Below are positions 36,929 to 63,190 of a DNA stretch of 64,000 nucleotides, one piece after another. The position numbers and the translations under genes are program-made. Below the pieces are notes generated by a model, which ran no database searches, had not been told where the DNA came from, and saw nothing but the letters and a program-made list of their open reading frames with translations. The stretch is taken from NCBI RefSeq assembly GCF_963576615.1, contig NC_088711.1, positions 15,423,869 through 15,487,868 on the forward strand, written 5' to 3'. This DNA is from Watersipora subatra. Its lineage: Eukaryota; Bryozoa; Gymnolaemata; Cheilostomatida; Watersiporidae. Position 1 is the stretch's first letter; each line of letters starts with the position of its first letter.

Positions 36929-37060
36929 CTCTCTCTCTCCCTCTCCCTCTCTCTCTCTTTTCTCCTCTCTCTCTCCCTCACCCTCTCTCCCTTTCTCTCT
37001 CTCTCTCTCCCTCTCCCTCTCCCTCTCTCCCTCTCCCTCTCTCTCACTCTCTTTTCTTCT

Positions 37061-37123
<63 letters not shown>

Positions 37124-37135
37124 TCCCTCTAACTC

Positions 37136-37199
<64 letters not shown>
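36929..37199 (+). repeat. (CT)n microsatellite between the inverted arms
   Basis: About 270 bp of CT repeat with CCCTCT and TTCT interruptions. Confidence 0.96.
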
Positions 37200-37203
<4 letters not shown>

Positions 37204-37679
37204 AGGCTCTTCGTTTATAAGTAATTGAAATGTACCAGCCTCATGATAGTAGCTGAACAAAACGTTCCCTATCTAGCATCTCTAATATTTTTCTAAATAT
37301 AGCCGCTTCAACTCTACTCACAAGCTATCATACATTAATATCACATTCTCTATGGAATTATAGACAGATTTCATAGAAACCCTCTCAACTCATAACAACT
37401 ATTAATCTGGTTTAGCAAAAAAGAGCAGAAAACTACTGAGATCAAAATACAGATTCAAGCAATAATCCTGTTGGGATCAATATCTAAAATTATTAAGCAA
37501 AAGAAGTTCAGAACAATGTTTTGAAGCAATTATATAAATTATCTTTTATTATAAAATGATTTATCTTTATGAATAATTTCATTTGAAAGAGAGAAGATGA
37601 CAAGGGCAAACGTCAAATGATATTAGACTCACAGTCAGTGCTCTTATAAATGTGAACATCGCATAGCTCAAATAAACAG

Positions 37680-38040
37680 TTATTATTACCAGAACTTGTT
37701 GGGCTACTTTTTTCTTCTCAAACATCAAGAACCATAAGTAGGTCACTCCTGATGAATACTAGTAACTTACCGATTGCAAATAAAGCCAAAGAATGGCAGC
37801 AGAGGGACATAATCTCTATGACTAGTTTCATAATATGAGGAACCAGAATCCTTGACAAACAATTTTTAGCCCACAGCAATTTACTGTCTGAGTACACGGC
37901 AGGATTTACCAAATGGGAACTAGTCTGAGGATAACGTACTTTTATTGAAACTTGTCAGTCATGGGAAGAAGTTAGGAAGATGCCAGCAATGAGTTCTAAC
38001 AGTACGCATAACTATTTAGCTGTCCCATATTAGGTATAAA
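37680..38040 (-). repeat. inverted duplication, right arm
   Basis: Reverse-complement partner of 36152-36510. The minus-strand frame at 37718-37912 (MVNPAVYSDSK...CCHSLALFAIGK) is about 75% identical to the frame in the left arm. Weaker similarity may continue inward to about 37470. No protein family is recognised. Confidence 0.8.
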
Positions 38041-39520
38041 AATAGATGTCATGAATTCTGTAAGTTTGTTTCAACCAGTCATAGTCATTGAGTTGGCCAT
38101 TATGCAAGTTCCCTTTTGCTTATGAATGGCTAATGCAGACAGATTCAATCTAACAAATAAAAACATTAAATTTTTATCGAACTAGTGGATAATTTGAAGC
38201 TGAGTACAAGACTAAAGATAATATAATATTTTAAAAATTAACTTTTGCTTACTTTGTTTATCATTGTATCACTTGATTAAAAAAGATTTGCCTTCTCAAG
38301 GTAAAACAATGCTTAAATGACTTATCACTCTTAGGCAAACTGTCTGCTAGTGGTTGGCAGATGCTGCATCAGCCAAAATATTACATAAATAATTTTAGCG
38401 CCTATTGATAAAAAAAACTTGAGATATTTTTAATTTAAGACCAGGCTAAATATTGGCCAATCAAACTTTCAAACTTGAAGCTGACATAAACTCAGTCGCG
38501 GCCTCATTATTAGGACGATATGAGAAGTTGTACAAAAAGCTGATGTTGTTTCTTCCTGCTCAGTTTAGTTTGGAGTTACTAGTTTCACACAAAAGCTTAA
38601 ATCACTTAAAAAATTATACCTTTATTTATAAACCTCGTTGATATAAATTTTATTTGATAAGGTTACTTTACAGATATCCACACCCAAAAATATTCTTAAA
38701 AGGGACAAACATTAAAATAAGGAATAAGCTAGACCGTTTGTTAGAAAGGACAAAGAGGAAAACGTAAAGCAAAATCTTTGGAAAGAAAATCTCTTGGAGA
38801 GAAACTGTAGATTAACCTAAATAAATTATTGTTTTCTGTTTTTGAAAATATACAAGAAATACTTGAAAATGACAGCCAGTCTTAAATGACTTACATTTAT
38901 TACATACATTTCATGACTAAATGTAGGTCATAAATGTAGGTCATAAATGTAGGTCATTTTAAAATGGTTGTCATTTTTTAGTATCGTTTGTATATTTTCA
39001 AAAACAAAAATAATTTATTTAGTTTATTCTAAAGTTTCTCTAAGTTGATCACTTAACGATGAAAGTCTAACAACAGAGACAAATTGATAACAGGGGTTGA
39101 TAAACTTCAACTAAATTTGATTAGTATGTACATCAAATTTAGTTTATGAAATCTTAAGCTATCAGGGCTGCTTGTGAAAAATGAGCCGTTTATCATAACT
39201 ACAGCCTTCATAGATGTTCAGCACACTTGCAGCTCTATGCTTTGGCTGTAAGTCAAAGCTAGTCATGTGTTTACATGCTGGTTCAGACAATAAACATGTC
39301 CATTTAGTTTTTCCACCTTTTTCTTTCCAAAAATTATTTCTTACGTCACAAGGATGAGTGGAGCTAATATTATATACTACAAGTATTCTGGTCTTTATGA
39401 TGAAATAGCTAAAGGCGATTTTTCTTCTACACTTCTCTTGTGCTAGTTGATGTGAGTATGGGTGAGTTTTATGACCTTGACGTTAGAGAGAATTCATAAG
39501 GGACTAATCAATTATCTTCA
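38041..39520. other. gene-free stretch with a foldback element
   Basis: Apart from the foldback at 38798-39041 nothing was recognised. The small frame at 38453-38641 has no known motif. Confidence 0.45.
38798..39041. repeat. foldback (imperfect palindrome), about 240 bp
   Basis: The left arm has AGAGAAACTGTAGATTAACC, CTAAATAAATTATT, TTTTTGAAAATATACAA and AAATGACAGCC. The right arm, on the minus strand, has AGAGAAACTTTAGAATAAAC, CTAAATAAATTATT, TTTTTGAAAATATACAA and AAATGACAACC. The centre contains three tandem copies of TAAATGTAGGTCA. Probably a small non-autonomous transposon. Confidence 0.75.
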
Positions 39521-39937
39521 AGGCTGGTTCGCAATATATTACCTTATGTCGGCATTAATCGCACAACATATCGGTGATCGTCTGTGATAACAATGTTCAC
39601 TCTGTCACAAATCCATTTGCGTTTACATCAGCGAATTGTCTGCGACATAACATTCTCATTATATAATGAGCTCAGGGCAATGACGAAATACTAGTCCCGC
39701 AGCAACTATCATTCAAAAAATAGATCAAGCAATCAGCGACAGCCCCGCTGCCAAAATGGTGCACATTGCACAGGGTGTCATGGATGCTTGGCTAACTATT
39801 GGAAGAGTTTGACAGCTGCAAACTTTTTTGACGTATCCGCGTTGCTTCAAAAGTGCCATCAGTTTATTGTACACATAGTCATCAATAATCGCAGAGAGGA
39901 CAACTCCGACATAGGGCAATACAGTGTGAATCAGTCG
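39521..39937. mobile_element. PIF/Harbinger-like MITE, copy 2 (diverged)
   Basis: Aligns with copy 1 at 28793: AGGCTGGTTCGCAATATATT start, GATCGTCTGTGATAACAATG, TAGTCCCGCAGCAACT, AGTTTGACAGCTG and a right end AGTGTGAATCAGTCG followed by TTA. It is 417 bp with decayed ends and contains about 55 bp more than copy 1. The minus-strand frame at 39725-39919 is not a recognisable transposase. Confidence 0.7.
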
Positions 39938-39940
39938 TTA

Positions 39941-42372
39941 GCAGTAGACTCAAACGATGAGAGTTAAAAATTGTTAGTTCAGCCGCTATAGAGCAGCATT
40001 TTATTAGTTATCATAGTACTACATGCTTGGATTGAAACGGTGACCACTACTTGCCTCTCATGACACTGGTATAGCAAACAGGTGAATCCTATTTTGGAAG
40101 AAATTAGTTTTTGTTTGCAGGTCGATCGTATGAGTTAATTTCTTCAAGTTCAAATGGCTGTTTTAGATGCTAAATATAAAACCTAACTATATATAAATAT
40201 AAATGTAAAACTTCATCATACATAAGTGTAAATATAAAAATTAAATATAAAGTATAAAACTAAATTAAATATAAAATTTCATTTGTTTGTTAGTTTCCAA
40301 TTCTGGAAAGATAACACTTATGTTGTACAACATTAGTGAGGATATAAATGATTTGCAACAGACCAGTGTTTTAAATACGAAGACATAATCATTTTATTGC
40401 ACAATTTTAAAGAATTCACATAGAAGTTGTATTCATCACATCAAAGTGTTAAAATGAGTCTTTACAAATCGTTAGTTGTAACAGGATGTTTTGCCAGGCC
40501 GTCATAATGGCAACCTGTGATAGCCTGTGTGATCCATTTAGTGATGGGAATTGAGTATGTATGTCCGTCAACTACTGTTATGATGCGCCTACCAGCACAT
40601 ACCAATGTTCTCTAGTTTCAGTACACTCAGTATTCATCAGAGTACTACTACTAGTGTACTAGCCAGCATTCAGTTGAAGTCTGCCTGAGACACTCATTTC
40701 ATTTGCTATAAGTCATGTTTCTAAACTTGTCTGACAGGATCGGGTGAGGGTATCATACATGTATAAACCAGTTAAATCTTTAAAAATGCATTCAGTTGAA
40801 TAATATTATAGTAATTTAATAGATTTAGTGTTTGTCTAAAAATGGGTACTACCAGTGGGGTTTTACATTGCTGTCACAAAGACAACTTATAAACTTGTAG
40901 CTTGAATTGATCAATGATAGAAGTGTTTTAGCATGGGCTCTTATCTCTGCCTAATTACACGCTTGTTCGAGTTTACCTGTAACATGAGCTAATAATGTGT
41001 TGGAAGACAGGCACTTGGCAGTAGTACATAGCACCTGCAGGCACTTGCCACCGCTCCGCTGTGAATATCCCACACTCATGCATCTATGGTACAAAACATT
41101 GCAATACTTATCCAAGTCCGGCCATTTGTAAATTTGTAATAGCTTATTGATAGAGTGATGATAGAGTACAATAGATATATCAAGTGCTAATATGATATGG
41201 TTTAGGGCAAGGCCTAATCAATTCTATCGCTCCATCAATGCATATTATTAGATATGCAGATGCTAACATCAGCTGCATTGGGAGTTACTCATCTGCGCTC
41301 GCTTGCGCGTTGTAGCGTTTACGTAGTGCTTCCATTCTCTCTCTTTCTAACTGTCTGTCTGTTGATTATGTAGAGTGGAGTCATCGAGGTTTCGTAGAAG
41401 GTAAGAGTGGATGTCTTCTGTAAGCTTTTAAATATTGAAAAATGCAGCCATTATTCTGGAGATGTGTGATTAGAGGTAGAATTTGTCGTGTTTGCTGTTG
41501 TCATGGCGATGTCAGAGTAATGAGCCAATCCTACCTCAGAGCCCCAACTAGCTCCCTTCTCTACGTTGTTGCTTTCTGTTACACCCTTGTACTTTCTTGT
41601 TTTATGATGTAAAAAGTATCATACTAAACTGCAAATAGTTGTATCACTTTTCTTGCCCCCAAAGAAGAAGATTTTTTTTCTAAATAAGTGTTATAAGCGA
41701 CGCATTATAAGTTAGAATCTAACTACAAGCTTTGATCCAATTGTCTATTGAAAATGTCAAGCTCTACACATTGTATACAAGCAAATAAGTGAGAACAACA
41801 CAGTCACAAAGGCTGCTAGTAAAAATCAATTTAAACAGAATTGAATAGGAACAAGTTGCACTAACCTTAGTCAAGCGCACGAGATAGCCTGCATGGCATC
41901 ATTCCCGCTTGTTACTATTGTAGCATGCTGCCAATTTCAGCGTAAGTTTCACCCTATGAGACAGATTACTAGGAATAGCTTGTTCATACTTGTCAATATG
42001 ACATTTGAGGTCTCTATCAATACAGACACTACTTGTACTAGTATCTGCTTTTGGATGGTATCACTGACTTAACATCTAACAAAAAGTAAATAGCAGGCCA
42101 GCAGCGAATTCTCATATCTGCAACAAAGAACTAGTATACTTTCGAAGAATATTTAATTTTTCAGAGTATTCCACTTGTATGTTGGTTTGAGCATTATTCA
42201 GCACTGCAAATGTGTGATTACCTGTACAAGGTACCTGTGATATATCAAGGAGATAAAGAATTTGTCTCTCAATCGCTATGCTTCTTTCATGATGCAGTTC
42301 ATACGCAATTCACTCTCAAGATGAAAGCTGCAAAAATCCGCAAGTCAAGCGAGTTTAATTACTCGCAGATCT
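39941..42372. other. gene-free stretch
   Basis: No exon or repeat family was recognised in about 2.4 kb. Confidence 0.4.
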
Positions 42373-42706
42373 TTAAAAGTTGACTTGCAACAAAATTCAC
42401 ATTACCGTTATTTGGTATCAAAAGATTCACCATGTCTTACTCTGTTGTGATGTAAGTGCAAAATATATGGGAATGTGATTGCAAGGTCAAAAACGGAAAG
42501 CCGCCGTAGATTTGAGCCGTTTTGAAAAGAGAATCCAAACTACAGCGGTCTCGTGTTGCTGCGATTAACTGTTCGTTTTTGAGCTTTTAAGAGCTTGTAA
42601 TCACATTTCCACATATTTCGCACCTACAAAACAACAGAGTAAGACATGGTGAATCTTTTGATACCAAATAACTGTAATGTGAATTTTGTTGCAAGTCAAC
42701 CTTTAA
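42373..42706 (-). mobile_element. TTAA-flanked MITE, short copy
   Basis: 334 bp including a TTAA at each end. The ends are long inverted repeats of roughly 130 bp (GTTGACTTGCAACAAAATTC, then TCACCATGTCTTACTCTGTTG and GGGAATGTGATT). Compared with 53806-54690 it lies in the opposite orientation and lacks about 550 bp of the middle, so it is an internally deleted derivative. TTAA flanks are typical of piggyBac-type insertions, though TTAA could be part of the end itself. Confidence 0.8.
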
Positions 42707-45296
42707 CGTATGTTTCATCCTTACAAATGCTAAAAACAGCACTTGCGAATGATGCGCAATAAAATGCTGTGCCAGCTATTCCATTTAAACATTTGGCTGG
42801 CTGTGACAAAACACACAGTTCCAAATCCGCACCATGCACGCCGTGGAAACATAGTGAATGTTTTCTTATGTAAAACTGCAATTGGTCGGTTCGAAGCTAG
42901 TCTGTCCCTTCTGCTATGATTAGAGGATAATTTATCTTTAAATATTTTCGGTCGCTGTCAATTTTAGCTTCTCATCCTATTGGTTAATTTAGTATAAGAC
43001 ATCTGAACATAATCACAATGTGGTCTATATCATGGATCTCTTTAGGAAAATAGCTCTCTGGCAAACTAAAACACGCCATTGACTAGTTGAATCGTTAGGA
43101 GAAGAATCCTAGAGAAACTTTGAGATTTTTGTTTAAGATAAATACATATACATAAGTATATATTTTTGTTGTCAGCATGGAATGTATTGACCTATTGACT
43201 GTGTTTTACCTAAGAATCAGGTCAAAGAAAATAAAGTCAGAGTGTTTTTAAATTATAATATCTTGTTTAGTAAAGTTTACTTTTAGTTTTTTTCTACACA
43301 ATTCGAGAATGTGATTATTTGCTAAACATTCCATTTTGCTGAGATTTCATGCCTGCTGGTTACTTATAATCGATAGCCAACTGACCGAGTTGTTGCTAGT
43401 CAGTGAGCAGACCTAATCCTCCCACAATTGCGCTTATAACACTGTGATTTCTGCCAACACAATTGTCTAGTATTAAATGGCAATATCATGACTATTGACA
43501 CATATCGTTCTTCTCATCATTTGATCTGTTAGATCGCTTGCGTGTTTCATTGGAAGTCTGACTACGCTTACCATGGCCAGGTAGGGACAGTTCTTCTCTC
43601 GTCCTTCTCTAGGTTCTTGGTTCTATCCTATTTTAGAACACCGCTGCTATGTTGTAACTCAAAACATTGCTAATTTATGAGAAGTATTGATTCATGTTTT
43701 GGGAATGTCCGCAAGAAGATCTGGCGTTAGTAGTAAATATTTTGGTATTAATAACACATTAAATGCAGCTCTTTCACAATAACGATTAAAAAAATCTTTA
43801 TTTCAAAATCAAAGATTTGCAAATTGAATAGATAAGCAACTATTAATAAGGAAATTTTCTTCTTAAAGTTTATTGCTTGATGCTGGAACTATTGCAAGTA
43901 TCACAGGTGTAACATGTTTATTTATAATTACTTGTTAATATCTGCATTTAGTTTTAATGTGAATATATATGTAATAACATAAGTATCATAACATGGTAGG
44001 ATATTTGCACTCGACTAAAATGTTATGTAACGATTTGGCAGAACAAAAAACCATCTGCTGCCGCACCTGTCAAACACATAAGTAAGGCACTGGCACAGTT
44101 ACTGATTTTTGATAAATTTAAATTTTCAAATTTTGGTTTTGTATAGAGAGTTTCAATTTCCATATTTGAAAAATCCCCATAAATTGCATTAAAGAGGTTC
44201 AGAACAACAAAGGAATATCAATGCATGAAAGATTTTTGCTCGCTAATAAAATAATTATGAGACTTTTATTTTTGTTAAATATGAAATGTTGACAGGCCAA
44301 TATTTCAATTGAAATTTAAACCGAACACTAACGATAGAGAAACGCATGCTTGTTCAGCTCAGGTATACTACAGAGAATGAAAATTTAACTAAAAATCATG
44401 AATAATCAGTTTTTGCTGATGTTCTCAGCAGGCTTTGAATCAACCCAAATCTTCTGCTAAACATTCAACCTTACCGATATAATTATTTAATAGAATATGT
44501 ATTTTTATTTATTATATTATTTGTATATCATAGAATATACATTTTTGTAGCCCGGGATTTTCTTTGTTAAAGTTTTGGCATATATATACTTTCTTAAGTT
44601 CCATTGGTGTGGGTTGACTACTGCATGATGTTAATAACTTGAAACTTTAAAAACCAAGCCCCTAAAGATCAATTGTTAATTTATATGACGCTGAATAAAG
44701 GTGGTCAGTGTTTGTTTTGGGGGCTGTGGAAGCTTCATAAGGGGTGTGAGAACAGTTCATCATAAAATCGCTCCAACTAATAATCCAGCAGGTAGAACTG
44801 GCATGGGATTAGCGCAGCTACCACTTGTATTATATTCTTACTCAAAAGGTCTATGAGATGTCCTTATACATTAAATATGGCATTTGTTAGTCACATGATT
44901 GATTAGACTGGTTCCTGCTGCAGAAGTAAGACTCTGGGGGCCGAGTGGCTGCTTTGGGTCTGTCAAAGACTTTTGTATGCCCCTGGCTAATCACTCACAG
45001 CTCAGATGATAGACAATACATATGTTGTTAAACCTCTGGAGCATACATAATGCACTGGAGAAATATGGCAACTGTAGACAAGTGGCAGACAAGTGCTCAG
45101 TCAGATTACTACCTTTATCTACGGCCAGTGAGAAGTTTAAAGTTTAGCTACTAGGTACTGCATTATGATCGTTGATCCAAACTCTGGGAGGAGAAGGGAA
45201 AAACATGGCTGCATAACATCATGTGCGCAATGTCCCTTGATCAGTAAATTATTAATATATGTTAAAGATTGGTAATGAGAAGATTTTAGCTGTATG
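42707..45296. other. gene-free stretch upstream of the visible Kv2 exons
   Basis: No exon was recognised. If the Kv2 gene has a 5' non-coding or short coding first exon it may be here or further left, but none could be picked out. Confidence 0.4.
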
Positions 45297-45371
45297 TACA
45301 TATAACTCTATGTATATATAACTCTATGTATATATATATCTATGTATATATAACTCTATGTATGTATAACT
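45297..45371 (+). repeat. 16-bp satellite array, third locus
   Basis: About four to five copies of ATATAACTCTATGTAT, the same core as at 2215 and 33991. Confidence 0.85.
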
Positions 45372-45612
45372 CTATAACTCTAGGTTTATTGGCATTGGTA
45401 ATCACCAACAAAGTGCTGTTTTTCATTAAATGACAAAAGAAAAAAAGTAAAAAGACAGAAATCAGGAATTATTGAGCGCGTTGAATAAACGTGCTTTAAA
45501 AGTTGGTAATCTAATAATATTTTGGAGGAGTCATGATATTGAATTGAAGGTTGGATTAACAAAATTGTATACCCTGAAAAATATGATGGTGGATGTTGTA
45601 TGCTAATGTCAT
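45372..45612 (+). repeat. dispersed repeat 'Y', copy 2
   Basis: Same orientation and same position relative to the 16-bp array as copy 1, with TTATTGGCATTGGTAATCAC, TTTTAAAAGTTGGTAATCTAA and TATGATGGTGGATG. Confidence 0.7.
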
Positions 45613-45950
45613 GAGCGCACTACATCTAATCATATATATCTATGAATAGATTAGTTGCTCTCCAATCAGATACTAAAAAATAGTAAGAGTAAGCTTTTAA
45701 CTACCAAAAAATATCAAATGTTTTAAACAAGACTCGCTTGAAATAGCAAACAAACTTAATGTTCTTCCTGCAAGTGTATGCACTCAAGCGCTGCCCCCAT
45801 GCCGTTCAGTACAGCGAGTCACGGTCTAGCGCTTGTCACGCTTGTCTTTAGCATGAAATGAGTGGTTGCAAGGTATGCTTGGCACCTACTTTTTGACAAG
45901 TAGAAATATTATCCAGTTGAGCGCATTTTAATCCTTGTGCTTAATTGCAG

Positions 45951-59963
<14,013 letters not shown>

Positions 59964-61255
59964 AGTTGTCACGCCATGCCTTATCTTAAGAATACTTTTA
60001 TTTTATAACAGAATATTTACAAAAGCCTGAGACTATATTCAGACTTTATTGGCATTCGACTTTTTATTTGATGTCATGTGACATTCAGAGAAATGTAAAA
60101 TAGCAAATGACCTCAGGATGATGTAGTTATGTTACACAATGTGACAAGCCAAGCAAACATTTCGTAACCAAAAGGTAAAGTGACTTATTTTACCTTAACC
60201 AGAAATCTCTACATGAATGACATTGCAATAAGTTCATTCCAACTATTTTATTTACTTTTGTCCAATATATTATTAGTAGCTGTCTTACCATTTTGACATT
60301 AACGTCAAAAATATTGCTTGCTCTGTAACTCGCTTTAATCATTTTGTATCCATTTTATAGACACGCTTGCAATACCTTTCATATTGCTTGCAATACCTTT
60401 CATATTGCATGCAATACCTTTCATATTGCATGCCTTACAATGTTATGTTTTGTCACTGGCAAACCCTTTCTTATTGCATGCAGTGTCTTTCATATTGTAT
60501 GAAAAACTCTCCAAACTGCTATTGATATCAGCAGCCCTTCTTGTCTAAAAACATTGCAAGATTTGGTATTGTATGTGTACATAACTCGTGCAGCAATATG
60601 AGTATAAACAACTGTCTAATTCTATTTTCATAAACTGCTGAACTGTTCCCTAAATTTTTTTTCAGATATTTTCTAGTTGTTTTTTTATTATATTTATAAA
60701 ATTAATTACTCACTATAGCTATGGTATATTCACCAATCTGCCAGCTTACCTTATCTGTATAGCATTTATTGGGCTCCTAACACTGTTGCTATCTCCTAGC
60801 CTTGAGCTCTAGTCGCAGACTATGCAAACAGAATGTAATAAAATACTGTATGTGGTACTCTATAGTTGGGGTTTAGAGATCATTGTAGTTGGTGCATAAG
60901 ACAGAACTAAGCATACCTTAAAATGTACAGTGAGGCTATTTAGGCTTTAGTTTATTTGCTCACAGATCATAAATGGCAAATATTCAGCGCTGAAACGCTT
61001 GCTTCTTCTTTCTATATATTTTGTTGGTAATAAAGTAATAGAGTGATAAAATTAGACATTTCATTTCAGACTGTTACAGTCCTAAACAGAATTATCTGGT
61101 TATTGGTATGTGATCAGCACATTCTTGTTTGAGCAACATATCTGCTGTTTCAAATAAATCAAAAATGGGTTGAAAACATGTGGGTTGTGTAATGTCAACA
61201 TGCCTTCCAGTAGACTGCTTACGTCTTAGCCAAAATGAAATATCGCTTGTCATAT
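59964..61255. other. convergent intergenic region / 3' UTRs
   Basis: Apart from the 21-bp repeat, only candidate poly(A) signals are seen, for example AATAAA at 60837-60842 for the Kv2 transcript. If the donor at 59953 is used, another Kv2 exon could lie here, but none is obvious. Confidence 0.4.
60364..60505 (+). repeat. 21-bp tandem repeat
   Basis: About three clear and three degenerate copies of GCTTGCAATACCTTTCATATT between the converging Kv2 and Tctex1 genes. Confidence 0.8.
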
Positions 61256-61477
61256 TCAAGGTGCATAGACACAGTATACAGTGGCTGTGGCATGGATATC
61301 CTTATTCTCATAAACGCTGTTAATTATTGTGTCATATTCAGTATCCCAAAGGCATCGAGAGCTTATCTGAATACCTTGTTGACTTTTCGGGACTACCACA
61401 ACACTCACAACTATTTTGTAGCGGTTCTCCGGGGGTAATAGACATTTTGTTTCAGATTTAAGACGTTCTGTGAGAAT
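61256..61477 (-). CDS. Tctex1 gene terminal exon
   Basis: On the minus strand: acceptor TTTCTATTTCAG, then ILTERLKSETKCLLPPENRY, KIVVSVVVVPKSQQGIQISS, RCLWDTEYDT... and TGA at 61256-61258. The longer open frame to 61621 upstream is intron. Confidence 0.9.
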   Translation of the reverse strand: MLTERLKSETKCLLPPENRYKIVVSVVVVPKSQQGIQISSRCLWDTEYDTIINSVYENKDIHATATVYCVYAP

Positions 61478-63190
61478 CTGAAATAGAAATTGGATAAACG
61501 GAACTCGAAGCAATTCTAAATTGTTACATTGGAATATTGTAAACCTTTTTGAATGTTCAAAACATAACAACCTTCCTGCATATTTTTCTCTGCTGTGAAA
61601 CTGCTTTGACGGGTACCTCAAGCCTAGCTTATTGTTAATTTGCTCAGTTCCTTTTTAAATCTTCGGGCTGTACCCAATACTCCATCAACAACTGAAACAA
61701 CTGTGTCTGAGGTCTCTTAGGCTTTTACTTATGAACATCATTGTTGTTATTATTATTGCTATGACAAATAAAACAACTGTGAAGGTGTTTGAATGTGAAA
61801 TAAATAGCAAGTAATGGCTACATAAAGTCTGTTTTGCAGCGATTACAATAAAAAATGACTTGGTAATGATACAATTAATACAAACTGAGAAAACAAAATT
61901 AAAATAATTAATATGTTGAATTAATATTGAAATTGAGTACATGGAATTGTGTGTATAAAAGGTGACCGTTACAACAGAAGCTTATATTCAACAGTTTGAT
62001 GGACGATACCTCTCAATACTCGTACAAATGTAAATATGAGACATGAAACTGTTTGTCTGATATGTACTTTGTCTGACCAAACAGAGAGAGCATGTAGAGG
62101 CAATTTCTATTTGAGATAATACCATTGCGTATCTGAAAAGTATTTAGCTTCATAAAAGATTTAGCGATAGAACCTTAGGGAAAACTGGAGATAGGAGTGT
62201 AACGACATATTTGAAATTGAAACGTCACTTGAAAATTACAAATTACGTGCAAAAATAGGTAACGGCAAAAAAGATTAGCTTTTTATAAAATTTCGAAAAA
62301 ATAACAAGCACAAAAGGTAATATTAACTAATAATAAAAAGTGCACTTTTAGTGTGTGCAATTGCAAAAAGGGTATACAGTATATGGTAGGAGCGGTGGGA
62401 ATGTTATGAACAGTTTAGTCTTGTGGTTATGTGTGCTATTTAGTACACTTGTGATTGGAATGTCGCTGGTTCAAATCGAGAACGAAGGTAATTTTTTGTT
62501 GCTATAACTTTATTGCTATAACTGGACAAACGAATGACAGACAAACACTGAGATTTCTATGTATAGATTGAGTGCTGCTATTATCATGAATATAAATAAT
62601 ATAACCTCGCTTTAATATTTTACTGATGTCTCTAACCTAAAATCTTTGTTTCTCTTTTGATTATTACTATTTTTAATCAATCTTACCTTCTGTTGATTTT
62701 CTGTCTATAACTGGACATTCGTATGCTGCTTTGCCTGTATTTTCACACCCTATAACAGCTTTTTTTGCCATTTTGTATGACTGCTTTCTGCCGCTGCTTT
62801 TGCTCCAGTGGCCACCCCTTACTTTGCTGTCGTTGTTACTATTATTATTACATCACTATCAATGTTATTGTTATCATTATTAGTGTTGATAGTTTGGTAA
62901 GATTAGAATATGGCATCACTGTGGCAGTTTGAGAAAGTTGAGTTGTTCTATTTCTCTCTAGTTTCACTGTAAGTGATAGGAAAGCCGTATTAGCGAGAAG
63001 AATATTATACATATTTAGAAAAAATAGTCATAAAGATTTACCTGTGCCCAACTCGGTGCTTCATCAGTGCTGTAGTCCAGATCTCTAAGGAGTCCATCAA
63101 CCTCTGTGTTCATCATGCTCTGAATGCTTTTCACCGGGACCTTTCCTGTCGGCTCCAAGCGGTAAGTAGGTTCAAATTCTATTACTGTCG
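61256..63190 (-). CDS. Tctex1-domain dynein light chain-like protein, 3' part
   Basis: Two minus-strand exons, 63042-63190 and 61256-61477, join in phase 0 and give 122 residues covering almost a full Tctex1 domain, the dimeric light chain that binds dynein intermediate chain and cargo or sits in ciliary dyneins. TYRLEP.GKVPV near its start, LLRDLDYS, RYKIVVSVVV, the hallmark SRCLWDTEYDT and the C-terminal ATVYCVYAP match the family; the TY.LEP motif and SRCLWD favour the DYNLT4/5 (TCTEX1D) group over DYNLT1/3. The first exon enters in phase 1 (two bases of a split codon), so at least one upstream exon lies to the right, probably outside the window. The gene converges with Kv2, with about 1.3 kb between stops. 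Confidence in the family is high, in the subgroup low. Confidence 0.88.
61478..63041 (-). other. Tctex1 intron
   Basis: 1.56 kb with one SINE (62396-62575) and ATT/TTG-rich low complexity near 62830-62900. No further exon recognised. Confidence 0.6.
62396..62575 (+). mobile_element. tRNA-derived SINE joined to the repeat W sequence
   Basis: A tRNA-like head (CTTGTGGTTATGTGTGCTAT, box B GGTTCAAATCGAG) is followed by CTATAACTGGACAAACGAAT, GACAGACAAACACTGAGATT, the reverse complement of the head of repeat W at 27585. Ends in TATGTATAG. Confidence 0.6.
63042..63190 (-). CDS. Tctex1 gene penultimate exon
   Basis: On the minus strand: acceptor TTTTTTTCCTAG, then TVIEFEPTYRLEPTGKVPVK, SIQSMMNTEVDGLLRDLDYS, TDEAPSWAQ and donor GTAAAT. 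149 nt, phase 1 to phase 0. The Met codons further right in the same frame are intronic. Confidence 0.88.

Noticed and set aside
39725-39919. 64-codon minus-strand ORF as a Harbinger protein
   Set aside because: No DDE or Myb/SANT-like features; the corresponding frame is not kept in the copy at 28793.
45937-45950. GTG at 45937 as the Kv2 start codon
   Set aside because: It lies in the polypyrimidine/acceptor region immediately before the AG at 45949-45950.
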